A stretch of 64,000 nucleotides of DNA from Pseudomonas fluorescens. Lineage in GTDB: Bacteria > Pseudomonadota > Gammaproteobacteria > Pseudomonadales > Pseudomonadaceae. Position numbers and translations under genes: made by a program. Position 1 is the first letter of the stretch. Every line of letters starts with the position of its first letter. Shown here one piece after another: positions 33,033 through 41,335 of this stretch. The DNA lies in contig NZ_CP008896.1 of assembly GCF_000730425.1 (NCBI RefSeq), forward strand, positions 5,022,001-5,086,000, read 5' to 3'. Below the pieces are notes generated by a model. That model saw only the letters and a list, made by a program, of their open reading frames with translations, searched no databases and had not been told where the DNA came from.

Positions 33033-35378
33033 TTAGAACGCAACTGAGGTCTGCACATACACCGTCCGTGGCTCGCCCACGTATTTGCCCTTGTTGTTAT
33101 CGTCAAACGAGCGGGTGTAGTACTGGGTGTTGAAGATGTTTTTCACCCCTACCGCCACGTTCAAATCCGACAACTGCGGGCCGAAGTCGTACGCCGCGCG
33201 GCTGCTGAACAACATATAGCCGGGGATGCGCCCGGTGCTGCCATCGGCACTTTCGGCTCGGGTGTTGGCGTTGTCGGCGAACTGGCTGCTCTGGTAGGTG
33301 CTGTCCAGGTTCAACTTCCATTGACCTTCGGTGTAGCCCACGCCCAGGGTGCCTTTGTGCTTGGACGAGAAGGGCACGCGGTTGCCTTTGTTCGGGCCGT
33401 CTTCACGGATGGTTGCATCGACATAGGCGTAGCTGGCGTACACATCAAAGCCGGCCAGTGCCGGGCTCAAGCCGTCGAGGGCATAGTTGAGGCTGGACTC
33501 GATGCCCTGGTGCCGGGTTTCGCCACGGGCGATCACCGAGTCGTTGGTCTGGTTGCTTTCATACTGGTTGTCAAAGTTGATCAGGAACGCGCCGATCTCT
33601 GCACGCAGCGCACCATTGTCGTAGCGGGTGCCGACTTCCCAGGTGCGGGCCTTTTCCGGCTTGACCGCGCCACTGCTCACGCGGTTTGGCATCTGGCTGT
33701 ACTGCACGCTGCCGAAGGAGCCTTCGGTGTTGGCGTAGAGGTTCCAGTCGTCAGTCAGGTGATAGAGCACGTTCAACGCAGGCAAGGCGGTGTTGTAGTC
33801 GCCCTTGTATTTGACGTCGGTCAGGTTGTTGGTCTGCTGGGACTTGATCATTTCGTAGCGGATACCGGGGGTCACGGTCCACTTGCCGATATCGATCCGG
33901 TCATCGACGAAGAACGCATTGGCTTCGGTGCCGCCGCGGGTGTCGCGGTCGTTGCGGCTGTCGGTGTTGGGCAGTTGCTGGTTGGCACTGATCGGCGTGC
34001 GGTAGCGCAACTCGTGCCCGGCTTCGTTGATGTAGCGATAGCCTACGCCCACTTCGTGGCTGGTCGGGCCAAGGTCGAAGCCTTGGGCCAGGCGCGTTTC
34101 CAGGCCGCGTACCCAATACTCGCGCGGCGACAGCGAAAGGAAGCTGCCCTGATCCAGATAGCCGCTGCGCAAGGTCTTGGTGAAGAAGCTGTTGACAGTG
34201 AATTCCCGGCGATCTTCCTGGTAGCGATAGCCCACGTTGAACATCGTACGGCGACCCCAGAATTTGTCGTAGGGGCGAGTGGATTGATATGGGTCGGCCT
34301 TGTAGGCCGCAGTGCTCAAGCCGCCAGGCATATCGGCCTGACCTTCGTAGTACTGGGCCATGGCATTGAAGCTGTTGGCTTCGTCCAGTTGGTAGTGGCC
34401 CTTGAGGATCAGGTCGTCGATTTGTGTGTCGCTGTGTTCGCGCCAGTCACCGCCGCGGGTGCCGGAATACAGGATCGCACCACCCAGGCCGTTGTCGGCG
34501 GTGCCGCCTGCCAGCAGGTTGCCGGTAGTCTTGAAACCATCATGGCTGGAGGACGGGCTGGTCTCGGTCTGCAGGCCCCCCTTGACGGTCGGTGCATCGG
34601 GAATCGCCCGGGTCACGAAGTTGACCACGCCGCCGACGTTTTGCGGCCCGTAACGCACCGCGCCACCGCCGCGTACCACGTCCACTGCATCCATGTTGCC
34701 CATGCTGACCGGCGCGAATGACAGCTGCGGTTGGCCGTAGGGTGCGAACGGTACCGGAATGCCGTCCATCAATACTGTCGAGCGTGAGGCCAGGCGCGGG
34801 TTGAGCCCGCGAATGCCGAAGTTCAACGCCATGTCGTGGCTGCCGGTGCCGTTGTTTTGCGGCGCATTGACCCCGGGAATGCGGTTGAGCACGTCCCGGG
34901 CCTGGGTCGCACCCTGGCGCTCGAATTCTTCGCGACGAATCACATCCCGGGCGCCGGGGTGCTCGAAGACATTGGTCTGCGCGGCATCGCCCAGCCAGTC
35001 GCCCACCACGTTGGAGGTGCTTAGCTCCAGGGTGGCCGGGGTGTTGAGGGGTTGTAGGCTGTAGGCATTGTTACCTTCGGCGCGGGCTTGCAGGCCTGTG
35101 CCCTTGAGCAGTGCGTTCAAGCCTTGCTCGGTGGTGTAGTTGCCCGTCAGGCCCTGGCTTTGCGCGCCGGCGGTCACTTCGGAGCCAAAGGAAATCAGCA
35201 CACCGGCCTCGCGACCAAACTGATTCAGTGCCGCTTCCAAAGACGACGGGGCGATGTGATACGGCTTGGCCTCGGCCGCCACCGCGTAGGGCAGTGCGCT
35301 GAAACTGAGGCTGGCGCCCAGCAGCAAGTGGCGCAGCGTGCGGGCAAGTGGCGTCAGGCGAGTCGGTTGCTGGGGCAT
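33033..35378 (-). CDS. fecA: TonB-dependent ferric citrate receptor FecA with signalling domain
   Basis: 781-residue outer-membrane transducer. A signal peptide runs to about AVAA (residue 35), and the STN signalling domain (about 40-112) contacts FecR. The plug domain has RDVIRREEFERQGATQARDVLNRIPGV and GIRGLNPRLASRSTVLMDGIPVPFAPYGQPQL, with VVRGGGAVRYGPQNVGGVVNFVTR; this stretch is highly characteristic of FecA. The barrel ends in VQTSVAF. It imports ferric dicitrate and triggers its own expression through FecR and FecI, encoded just upstream in the same orientation. GAGGAA lies eight bases before the ATG. Confidence 0.92.
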   Translation of the reverse strand: MPQQPTRLTPLARTLRHLLLGASLSFSALPYAVAAEAKPYHIAPSSLEAALNQFGREAGVLISFGSEVTAGAQSQGLTGNYTTEQGLNALLKGTGLQARAEGNNAYSLQPLNTPATLELSTSNVVGDWLGDAAQTNVFEHPGARDVIRREEFERQGATQARDVLNRIPGVNAPQNNGTGSHDMALNFGIRGLNPRLASRSTVLMDGIPVPFAPYGQPQLSFAPVSMGNMDAVDVVRGGGAVRYGPQNVGGVVNFVTRAIPDAPTVKGGLQTETSPSSSHDGFKTTGNLLAGGTADNGLGGAILYSGTRGGDWREHSDTQIDDLILKGHYQLDEANSFNAMAQYYEGQADMPGGLSTAAYKADPYQSTRPYDKFWGRRTMFNVGYRYQEDRREFTVNSFFTKTLRSGYLDQGSFLSLSPREYWVRGLETRLAQGFDLGPTSHEVGVGYRYINEAGHELRYRTPISANQQLPNTDSRNDRDTRGGTEANAFFVDDRIDIGKWTVTPGIRYEMIKSQQTNNLTDVKYKGDYNTALPALNVLYHLTDDWNLYANTEGSFGSVQYSQMPNRVSSGAVKPEKARTWEVGTRYDNGALRAEIGAFLINFDNQYESNQTNDSVIARGETRHQGIESSLNYALDGLSPALAGFDVYASYAYVDATIREDGPNKGNRVPFSSKHKGTLGVGYTEGQWKLNLDSTYQSSQFADNANTRAESADGSTGRIPGYMLFSSRAAYDFGPQLSDLNVAVGVKNIFNTQYYTRSFDDNNKGKYVGEPRTVYVQTSVAF

Positions 35379-35469
35379 GAAGAACGTTCCTCAGAGGTGG
35401 GAAACTGGGTGGCTTTCCCTCTCTGTCACGCGAAGTACGGAAAACGGCTCACAGGTGCCTGAAAATAAT

Positions 35470-36414
35470 TCAGGCGCGGGCCTGGACGCTGACCCAATAG
35501 CGGGTAAAACGCCGCACTTTGACCGGCAGGCTGATTTGCAGCAGGTCGAGGATGCGTTCGCTGTCGTCCAGCGGGTAGCTGCCGGAGATCAGCAGGTTGG
35601 CCACCTGCGGATCGCACTGCAATTGGCCGTGACGATATCGGCTCAGTTCGTCGAGGAAATCGGCCAGGCGCATGTGCGATGCCACTAGCATGCCGTCGGC
35701 CCAAGCCCCGGTGTTGGCATCGGTGAGGCGTGGTGTATCCCAGCCTTTGCGGGTGAGGTTGGCCAGGCGGGATTTTTCCAGGGTCAGGGGCAGGCCGCTG
35801 TAGGACCTGGGGGCAATCTCCACCTGGCCATCGAGCACCGCAACCTGGGTGTGATCGCTGAACTGGCGCACATTCACCTGCGCTGCCTGGGTGGTGACGA
35901 TGCCTTGGGCGGTAATGATCTGCAACGCAGTGCTGGCGCGCAGCAATATCTCGCCTTCGAGCAGGTGGATCAGCCGCTGTGGGCCATCGAATTGCACATC
36001 CACGGCACTGGCCGTATTGAGTTGCAATTGGCTGCCATCGGCCAATTGCACCTTGCGCCGCTGGCCAAGGGGGCTGCGGTAGTCGGCGGTCAATGGCGGG
36101 ATCAAGTGTTGCTGGCGTAAACCCCAGGTCGCTGCCGAGCCGGCGCCGAGTATCAACAGCAGCTTCAGCGCCTGGCGCCGGCTGCTGGATTTGGGTGCGT
36201 TCAACGCAGCATGGGCCAGGGGCGAGGGCATCCCGCGCAGGCGCTGGTTGACCCGCTGTATATGCTCCCACGCCCGTTGATGTTCGCTGTGGGCATCCAG
36301 CCAGTGCTGCCAGTTGGCCTGCTGGCGCGGGTTGAGCGGGCCTTGCTGCATTTGCATCAGCCACTGCACCGCCTGTTCGGCGACTTGTGTGGAGAAGGTC
36401 GTGGCCGCGTTCAT
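35470..36414 (-). CDS. fecR: FecR anti-sigma/sigma regulator
   Basis: 314-residue single-pass inner-membrane protein. The N-terminal cytoplasmic DUF4880 part (AATTFSTQVAEQAVQWLMQMQQG, then WQHWLDAHSEHQRAWEHI) binds the sigma factor. One membrane helix lies at about 80-100 (ALKLLLILGAGSAATWGL), and the periplasmic FecR domain includes SPLGQRRKVQLADGSQLQLNTASAVDVQ. It passes the FecA signal to FecI. The ATG overlaps the fecI stop by four bases (ATGA). No good sigma-dependent promoter was recognised in the 91 bases before fecA. Confidence 0.92.
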   Translation of the reverse strand: MNAATTFSTQVAEQAVQWLMQMQQGPLNPRQQANWQHWLDAHSEHQRAWEHIQRVNQRLRGMPSPLAHAALNAPKSSSRRQALKLLLILGAGSAATWGLRQQHLIPPLTADYRSPLGQRRKVQLADGSQLQLNTASAVDVQFDGPQRLIHLLEGEILLRASTALQIITAQGIVTTQAAQVNVRQFSDHTQVAVLDGQVEIAPRSYSGLPLTLEKSRLANLTRKGWDTPRLTDANTGAWADGMLVASHMRLADFLDELSRYRHGQLQCDPQVANLLISGSYPLDDSERILDLLQISLPVKVRRFTRYWVSVQARA

Positions 36415-36899
36415 AGGGCGAAGTAACAGCGCATGGCCGCCTTATTCAAATGACGTTTGACGGTGGCGATGGAAATGCCCAGTTCGCCAGCGATTTGCGC
36501 GTAGGTCAGGCCATCGAGCTGGGCCAGCAGGAAGGCGCGTTTGACCAGTATCGGCAAACCGTCGAGTAACTGGTCCAGCTCCATCAGGGCTTGCAGAACA
36601 ATGGCCCGCTCTTCTTCCGACGGGGCAGCGAGTTCGGGCATTTGCGCCAGGGCATCGAGGTAGGCGCGCTCCAGGTCCTGGCGGCGGTAGTGGTTGAACA
36701 GTACGCGCTTGGCGATGGTCGTGAGGAAGGCGCGCGGCTCGATCAGCGTCGGTGTTTCGCGTGCGGTCAGCACCCGGATAAACGTGTCCTGGGCCAGGTC
36801 GGCGGCGCTTTGCGGGCAGCCGAGCTTGCGTCGCAACCAGCCGGTGAGCCAGTGGTGATGGTCGTGATACAGGACTTCGACGGTATTGGACGGCCGCAA
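36411..36899 (-). CDS. fecI: ECF sigma factor FecI
   Basis: Iron-starvation ECF sigma factor that directs RNA polymerase to fecA. Region 2 (VEVLYHDHHHWLTGWLRRKLGCPQSAADLAQDTFIRVL) and region 4 (LPILVKRAFLLAQLDGLTYAQIAGELGISIATVKRHLNKA) are complete. The frame stays open upstream to 37115, but a clear promoter (36951-36979) would start transcription near 36944, which excludes those longer starts. A TTG at 36899 with GGAG eight bases upstream gives 162 residues, the normal FecI size. A GTG at 36908 is the alternative. Confidence 0.85.
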   Translation of the reverse strand: MRPSNTVEVLYHDHHHWLTGWLRRKLGCPQSAADLAQDTFIRVLTARETPTLIEPRAFLTTIAKRVLFNHYRRQDLERAYLDALAQMPELAAPSEEERAIVLQALMELDQLLDGLPILVKRAFLLAQLDGLTYAQIAGELGISIATVKRHLNKAAMRCYFAL

Positions 36900-36931
36900 C
36901 GCGAACACTCCGGCAGCATTTGCATGCGTTA

Positions 36932-36979
36932 GATAACGAGAATTGTTCGCATTATAGAGAGCTGGATGGCATTCAGCAA
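36932..36979 (-). promoter_or_regulatory. fecI promoter with Fur box
   Basis: Minus strand: -35 TTGCTG (36979-36974), a 17-base spacer and a perfect -10 TATAAT (36956-36951). GCGAACAATTCTCGTTATC (36950-36932), 12 of 19 matches to the Fur consensus, covers the start point. Fe-Fur repression of fecIR is inferred. Confidence 0.7.
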
Positions 36980-37005
36980 TCAGCATAAGAGACCGATGGA
37001 CGATC

Positions 37006-37041
37006 TGTAGGCGCCGGCTTGCCGGCGATGCCGGCACCTCG
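37006..37041. repeat. Single REP unit in the fecI/DUF3649 divergent region
   Basis: CTGTAGGCGCCGGCTTGCCG then GCGATGCCGGCACC, one REP unit without a partner, lying between the two Fur-type promoters. Confidence 0.65.
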
Positions 37042-37092
37042 GTGTATCTGGCGTACCGTGGTGATGTGGAGGCTCGCGTCATTCGTTCTCTT

Positions 37093-37121
37093 TTGCTTAT
37101 GAGAATGTTTATCATTAGACT
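37093..37121 (+). promoter_or_regulatory. Fur-box promoter of the DUF3649-PepSY operon
   Basis: -35 TTGCTT (37093-37098) and -10 TAGACT (37116-37121) with a 17-base spacer. ATGAGAATGTTTATCATTA, a good Fur box, fills the spacer (37099-37117). Repression by Fe-Fur is a confident inference from sequence. Confidence 0.75.
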
Positions 37122-37151
37122 TGCGCCCCTGATAAACCAGGCGCTACTGGC

Positions 37152-37454
37152 ATGAAAAGCAAAGCATCACGTCCTCTTTCCTATCGCCTCGGTGTGACGT
37201 CGCGGCTGCTGGCGGCTGTCGTCGGCGGGTATGTGCTGGCGTCCCTGGCCAGCGTGTGCCTGACCTTCTGGCTGCCAATCTCCCGCGCTGACGCGGTGGT
37301 CAGCGGCATGCTCAGTTCCTTTGTGTTCTACCTGCTGGCGGTGATCTGGTGCTTTGCCTGCCGCAGCGCGGCCCGCGCCTGGTTTGGCGTGCTGGTGCCC
37401 TGTGTGATGCTGGCCACCCTGGCGGGCCTGGCCTATTGGATGGCACGGCCATGA
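37152..37454 (+). CDS. DUF3649 inner-membrane protein
   Basis: 100-residue membrane protein with three helices (about 18-40, 50-70 and 77-97). The DUF3649 family is found almost only upstream of PepSY-helix ferric reductase-like proteins in iron-regulated operons, exactly as here. The stop overlaps the PepSY start by four bases (ATGA). Role in siderophore-iron handling is inferred from operon and Fur box. Confidence 0.82.
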   Translation: MKSKASRPLSYRLGVTSRLLAAVVGGYVLASLASVCLTFWLPISRADAVVSGMLSSFVFYLLAVIWCFACRSAARAWFGVLVPCVMLATLAGLAYWMARP

Positions 37455-39025
37455 AAGAAGGTTTCCGCCAGGCCATGGCCTGGTTGCACACCTGGGCCGG
37501 GTTGATTTTCGGCTGGTTGCTGTTTGCGATTTTTCTTACCGGCACCCTGTCTTACTTCAAGGGCGAAATCACCCACTGGATGCAGCCGGAAGTGCCCGCG
37601 CATGCGGTGGACGATGGGCGCAGCGTCGCCGTGGCGCAACGCTATCTGGAGCAGCACGCGCCTGCGGCGGCGCGTTGGTTTATCGGCCTGCCCAACAGCC
37701 GCGACCCCGGTTTGTCGGTGATGTGGCAAGACAAGGTCGACCCAGGCCGGCGGGGTGACTTCATCGAGAAAATGCTCGACCCGGTCTCCGGTGAACCGCT
37801 CCAGGCCCGGGAAACCATGGGCGGCGAGTTCTTCTACCGGTTCCACTTCCAATTGCAGATGCCCCACCCCTGGGGTCGCTGGCTGTCGACCACCGCGGCG
37901 ATGGTGATGTTGGTCGCGCTGATCACCGGGATCATCACCCACAAGAAAATCTTCAAGGACTTCTTCACCTTCCGCCCGCGCAAGGGCCAGCGCTCCTGGC
38001 TCGATGGGCACAACGCGGTCGGCGTGCTGGTATTGCCGTTCCACCTGATGATCACCTACAGCAGCCTGGTGATCTTCATGACCATGGTCATGCCTGCCAG
38101 CATCCTCGCGTCCTATGACGGCGACACCCGTGCGTTCTTCAATGAATTGTTCCCGGCCACCAACAACGCGCCGGCCCTCGGCCAGCCCGGCAAACTGCTG
38201 CCTTTGGCGCCGCTGGTGGAACAGGCGCGGGCGCAGTGGGACGGTGGGCATGTGGGGCGGCTGGCGGTGAACAACCCGGGCGATGTGAATGCCTCGGTCA
38301 ATGTCTCCCGCGCCGGCTCTGACCGGGTGGTGCATGATTTCGGCAGCACCGTGTCCTTTAATGGCAGCACCGGCGAGCTGCTGCGGGTCAGTGCCGAACA
38401 GTCGCTGCCGATGGCCATTGGTGGCAGCTTCTACGGCCTGCACATGGGCCATTTTGCCGGCCCGGTGTTGCGCTGGTTGTACTTTATCTGCGGCCTGGCG
38501 GGCACGGCGATGATTGGCACCGGCCTGGTGATCTGGCTGGGCAAGCGTCAGCTCAAGCACGCCAAAGCGTCGGTGATGCCGTTTGAATTGCGCCTGGTGG
38601 AAGTGCTGAACCTTGCCAGCATGTCCGGGCTGGTCATCGCCATCGCGGTGTTTTTCTGGGCCAACCGCTTGCTGCCTGTGACCTTCGCCGAGCGTTCGGA
38701 TTGGGAAGTGCAAAGCTTCTTTATCGCCTGGGGCCTGACCGTGCTCCATGCCATGCTGCGCCGTGGCCGGCGTGCCTGGGTAGAGCAACTGGGGCTGGGG
38801 GCCGCGCTGTTTATGGCGGTGCCGCTGCTCAATGCGTTGACCACTTCCGAGCACCTGGGCGTGTCGCTGGTCAAGGGCGATTGGGCCATGGCCGGCTTTG
38901 ACCTGACGTGCCTGGGCAGCGGCCTGTTCCTGGCCTGGGCCGCCTGGAAAATGCGGCACCGCAGCGTCCCTCAACCCCGCGCCGAGCGTGCCCGCCCATT
39001 GACCCTCAAAGGCGAGGTGCACTGA
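37451..39025 (+). CDS. PepSY-associated transmembrane protein (PiuB type)
   Basis: 524-residue inner-membrane protein of the PepSY_TM family, thought to reduce or release iron from siderophores in the periplasm. Helix 1 (AMAWLHTWAGLIFGWLLFAIFLTGTLSYF) carries conserved histidine HTWAG; the later ones contain GRWLSTTAAMVMLVALITGIITHKKIF, LDGHNAVGVLVLPFHLMITYSSL and HMGHFAGPVLRWLYFICGLAG. Several histidines inside helices could bind haem. The ATG is at 37451, inside the DUF3649 stop. The longer upstream frame is not a real start because it overlaps DUF3649 extensively. Confidence 0.88.
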   Translation: MKEGFRQAMAWLHTWAGLIFGWLLFAIFLTGTLSYFKGEITHWMQPEVPAHAVDDGRSVAVAQRYLEQHAPAAARWFIGLPNSRDPGLSVMWQDKVDPGRRGDFIEKMLDPVSGEPLQARETMGGEFFYRFHFQLQMPHPWGRWLSTTAAMVMLVALITGIITHKKIFKDFFTFRPRKGQRSWLDGHNAVGVLVLPFHLMITYSSLVIFMTMVMPASILASYDGDTRAFFNELFPATNNAPALGQPGKLLPLAPLVEQARAQWDGGHVGRLAVNNPGDVNASVNVSRAGSDRVVHDFGSTVSFNGSTGELLRVSAEQSLPMAIGGSFYGLHMGHFAGPVLRWLYFICGLAGTAMIGTGLVIWLGKRQLKHAKASVMPFELRLVEVLNLASMSGLVIAIAVFFWANRLLPVTFAERSDWEVQSFFIAWGLTVLHAMLRRGRRAWVEQLGLGAALFMAVPLLNALTTSEHLGVSLVKGDWAMAGFDLTCLGSGLFLAWAAWKMRHRSVPQPRAERARPLTLKGEVH

Positions 39026-39351
39026 TGTTGCTGGCCTTGTTGCTGTGCTACGCAGGCTTTGTTGCACTGTGCCTGTCCCTGGACCGTCACCATGGCGAGT
39101 TGCTGCACAGCAAGCCTTCGCCACGACGGCGCCTGGGGTTGCGCCTGGGTGGATGGTTGCTGCTGGGGCTGTCGATTTGGCCGGCGGTACACATGGCGGG
39201 CTGGAGCCGGGGCCTGGTGGACTGGTGCGCCGTGCTGATGCTCAGTGGGCTGTTGTTGGTGTTGCTGTTGCCGTATCGGCCAAGGCTGGCCTTGATCCTC
39301 GCGGGCGCCGGCCTGCTGGCCAGCCCCGTTGCGGCCTTCGCGACCCTCTGA
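39025..39351 (+). CDS. DUF3325 membrane protein
   Basis: 108-residue inner-membrane protein with three to four helices (LLALLLCYAGFVALCLSL, LGGWLLLGLSIWPAVHMAGW, CAVLMLSGLLLVLLLPY). The DUF3325 family completes the conserved DUF3649-PepSY-DUF3325 iron operon. ATG overlaps the PepSY stop (TGATG). Biochemical role unknown. Confidence 0.82.
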   Translation: MLLALLLCYAGFVALCLSLDRHHGELLHSKPSPRRRLGLRLGGWLLLGLSIWPAVHMAGWSRGLVDWCAVLMLSGLLLVLLLPYRPRLALILAGAGLLASPVAAFATL

Positions 39352-39360
39352 GCGCCTTTG

Positions 39361-39936
39361 ATGATCACCACGCCACCCGAATCCCAGGATCACCCCCACG
39401 CAGAATCGTCGGGCGGGCGCGCACATTTCCTGCAGGTATTTTTGTCCCAGCGCTCACAGATGGAGGCGTTGGTCAGCCGCCGTGTAGGTTGCCGGGCGAC
39501 GGCGGCGGACCTGGTGCAGGACTTGTTCCTGCGCTTCTGGCGCCGGCCCCTGGTACAGGTCGAAGAACTCAGCACCTACCTGCTGCGCTGCGCTGGCAAT
39601 ATTGCCATCGACCACCTGCGCAGCGAAGGTGCGCGGGTGCGCGGCAATGAAGGCTGGTTGCCGGAACAGCAGGATCATCACGGCTCCGAGCCCCAGGCCG
39701 CGCTGGAAGCGGGCAACGATCTGCGCCATGTGGAGGCGGCGCTGCGCAGTTTGCCGGAACGGACGCGGCAGATCTTTTTGCTCAACCGCATCCACGGGCG
39801 CAAATACGCAGAGATCGCCAAGGCCATGGGCCTGTCCCAAAGTGCCGTGGAAAAACATATGATGCGCGCCCTCCAAGCCTGCAAAGCCAGCCTGCGGGAA
39901 GCCCATCCACCACGCTCGCCAGGGAAAGCACCGTGA
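39361..39936 (+). CDS. ECF sigma factor, iron-starvation (FecI/FoxI-like)
   Basis: 191-residue ECF sigma factor. Region 2 is FLSQRSQMEALVSRRVGCRATAADLVQDLFLRFW, and region 4 is RSLPERTRQIFLLNRIHGRKYAEIAKAMGLSQSAVEKHMMRAL. A 25-residue polar N-terminal extension precedes the core. It is nine bases after DUF3325 and overlaps the following FecR gene, so it is the fourth gene of the Fur-regulated operon. The likely target is the FoxA-like receptor at 41336. The in-frame TTG at 39358 is an unlikely start. Confidence 0.88.
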   Translation: MITTPPESQDHPHAESSGGRAHFLQVFLSQRSQMEALVSRRVGCRATAADLVQDLFLRFWRRPLVQVEELSTYLLRCAGNIAIDHLRSEGARVRGNEGWLPEQQDHHGSEPQAALEAGNDLRHVEAALRSLPERTRQIFLLNRIHGRKYAEIAKAMGLSQSAVEKHMMRALQACKASLREAHPPRSPGKAP

Positions 39937-40910
39937 ACATCACGCCGACGCCCGCCCAGGAGCAGGCCGCCCTGGCCTGGCTCAGCCTGCTGCACGATGC
40001 GCCCAGCGGTGGCGACCAGGCCGCCTTCAGCCACTGGTTGCGCGCCGACCCGGCCCACGTCGAGGCGTATGCCCAGGCCCAGGTGTTGTGGGAATTGAGC
40101 GAAGTGCCGGCAAGCATCCTGGCCACCGAAGACGCCTTGGCCTTGCAGCGTTACCTCAAGGCCATGGACGGCGCGAAACGTTCCCGCGTGCGCCGCTGGT
40201 CGGTGGCACTGGCGATGGCGGCGTGCCTGGTGTTGATGGTGTCGATCGGCGCGGGTTGGCAGCCACAACGCTGGTTCGACGACCTGGGCGCGGATTACGT
40301 CAGCGCGCCGGGTGAAGTCAAAACCGTGACCCTGGCCGATCAAAGCCAAATCACCCTGGATGCCGACAGCGCAATTGCCGTGGATTTTCGCCATGGCGAG
40401 CGCCACATCCAACTGCGCCGTGGCGCCGGTTTTTTCAGCGTGACCCACACGGGCCAAGCCTTTGTGGTGCACGCCGGCAGCGGTGAGGTGCGGGTGCTGG
40501 GTACGCAGTTTGAAGTGCGCCTGCAACCGACGGGCGCCCAAGTGACGGTGTTGTCGGGGCGGGTGGGGGTCAGGCCTTCGGCCCAGGGAGCTCAGCAGAT
40601 TCTGACGGCTGGACAGCAAGTGGACTACGCCGAAGGTGTGGCTGATGAGCGGCATGCCGTGGACAGTGAGGCACGCCTGGGGTGGCGCGACGGTTGGCTC
40701 AACTACTACAAGGCCCCACTGGCAGATGTGGTCAAGGACCTTGGTCGTTACTACCCAGGCCGCATCCTGCTGCTCAATGACGAACTCGGCGCCCGCCGGG
40801 TCAGCGGCAGCTTCCCGAGCAAGGACCCCGAGGCGGTGCTCAAGGCACTGCAAGCGGTGCTGGGTTTTGAACAGCACAGTGTGCTGGGCCGGTTGATCAT
40901 CGTCCGCTAA
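39933..40910 (+). CDS. FecR-family sigma regulator (FoxR-like)
   Basis: 325-residue anti-sigma/transducer partner. The cytoplasmic DUF4880 part contains LAWLSLLHDAPSGGDQAAFSHWLRADPAHVEAYAQ, the membrane helix is at about 88-108, and the periplasmic FecR domain includes APGEVKTVTLADQSQITLDADSAIAVDF and LGTQFEVRL. The GTG start overlaps the sigma stop by four bases (GTGA). It should pair with the STN domain of the FoxA-like receptor, from which it is separated by a REP element and the bL36 gene. Confidence 0.88.
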   Translation: MNITPTPAQEQAALAWLSLLHDAPSGGDQAAFSHWLRADPAHVEAYAQAQVLWELSEVPASILATEDALALQRYLKAMDGAKRSRVRRWSVALAMAACLVLMVSIGAGWQPQRWFDDLGADYVSAPGEVKTVTLADQSQITLDADSAIAVDFRHGERHIQLRRGAGFFSVTHTGQAFVVHAGSGEVRVLGTQFEVRLQPTGAQVTVLSGRVGVRPSAQGAQQILTAGQQVDYAEGVADERHAVDSEARLGWRDGWLNYYKAPLADVVKDLGRYYPGRILLLNDELGARRVSGSFPSKDPEAVLKALQAVLGFEQHSVLGRLIIVR

Positions 40911-40924
40911 AAACTATCCACACC

Positions 40925-40991
40925 CTGTAGGCGCCGGCAAGACCAGCGTAGGTCTTTAGGGCCTCATCGCTGGCAAGCCAGCGTCTACAGG
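40925..40991. repeat. Degenerate REP doublet
   Basis: CTGTAGGCGCCGGCAAGACC and GCTGGCAAGCCAGCGTCTAC flank a short spacer; the palindromes are partly eroded. Confidence 0.65.
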
Positions 40992-41012
40992 GAATGGTTG
41001 GGTGAGGGAGAG

Positions 41013-41054
41013 TTGATAACTGTTCTTATTTGCATTTATGATATGTTATTACAT
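41013..41054 (+). promoter_or_regulatory. Promoter of the alternative bL36 gene with candidate Zur site
   Basis: -35 TTGATA (41013-41018), 18-base spacer and -10 TATGAT (41037-41042). Directly after lies ATGTTATTACAT (41043-41054), a near-palindrome whose left half equals the Zur half-site ATGTTAT. Zinc-dependent repression is usual for this ribosomal paralogue; the right half-site is degenerate. Confidence 0.5.
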
Positions 41055-41075
41055 TCATGCAAAGGAGCCTCACCC

Positions 41076-41225
41076 ATGAAAGTCCTGTCCTCACTCAAAG
41101 AAGCCAAGAACCGTCACCGCGACTGCCAGATCGTCAAGCGGCGCGGGCGGATCTATGTGATCTGTAAATCCAACCCACGCTTCAAGGCCCGGCAGGGCGG
41201 GGCGAAGAATAAGAACAAGGGCTGA
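41076..41225 (+). CDS. rpmJ2: Alternative (zinc-free) ribosomal protein bL36
   Basis: 49-residue paralogue of bL36 (type B, YkgO-like) that replaces the zinc-binding form when zinc is scarce. The core [25 protein letters not shown] aligns with bL36. The first two cysteines of the C-x2-C pair have been lost or reduced to one, and the final histidine is phenylalanine, so no zinc site remains. AGGAG precedes the ATG. It has its own promoter inside the sigma/FecR/receptor locus, an unusual place; the companion bL31 paralogue is not nearby. Confidence 0.88.
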   Translation: MKVLSSLKEAKNRHRDCQIVKRRGRIYVICKSNPRFKARQGGAKNKNKG

Positions 41226-41227
41226 GA

Positions 41228-41249
41228 GTGAAATTATTTTCAATTTCAC
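41228..41249. other. Perfect inverted repeat after rpmJ2
   Basis: GTGAAAT/ATTTCAC around TATTTTCA, three bases after the rpmJ2 stop. No T-run follows. It may be a weak terminator or an operator for the receptor gene. Confidence 0.4.
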
Positions 41250-41335
41250 CTGAGGTAAAACTCCACGCCATCCGTGTAGTGCTTGAAACTGCGATCAATT
41301 CGCATTAACAGCTTTTTCTACACGGGTTCTCAAGC

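Noticed and set aside
35379..35469. FecI-dependent promoter before fecA
   Set aside because: A 6-pair GGGAAA/TTTCCC stem and A/T patches were noted, but no pair of elements matching a FecI consensus at proper spacing could be defended.
35426..36364. Long open frame overlapping fecR in another phase
   Set aside because: Composition is Pro/Gln/Arg-rich with no domain, and fecR in the other phase is complete.
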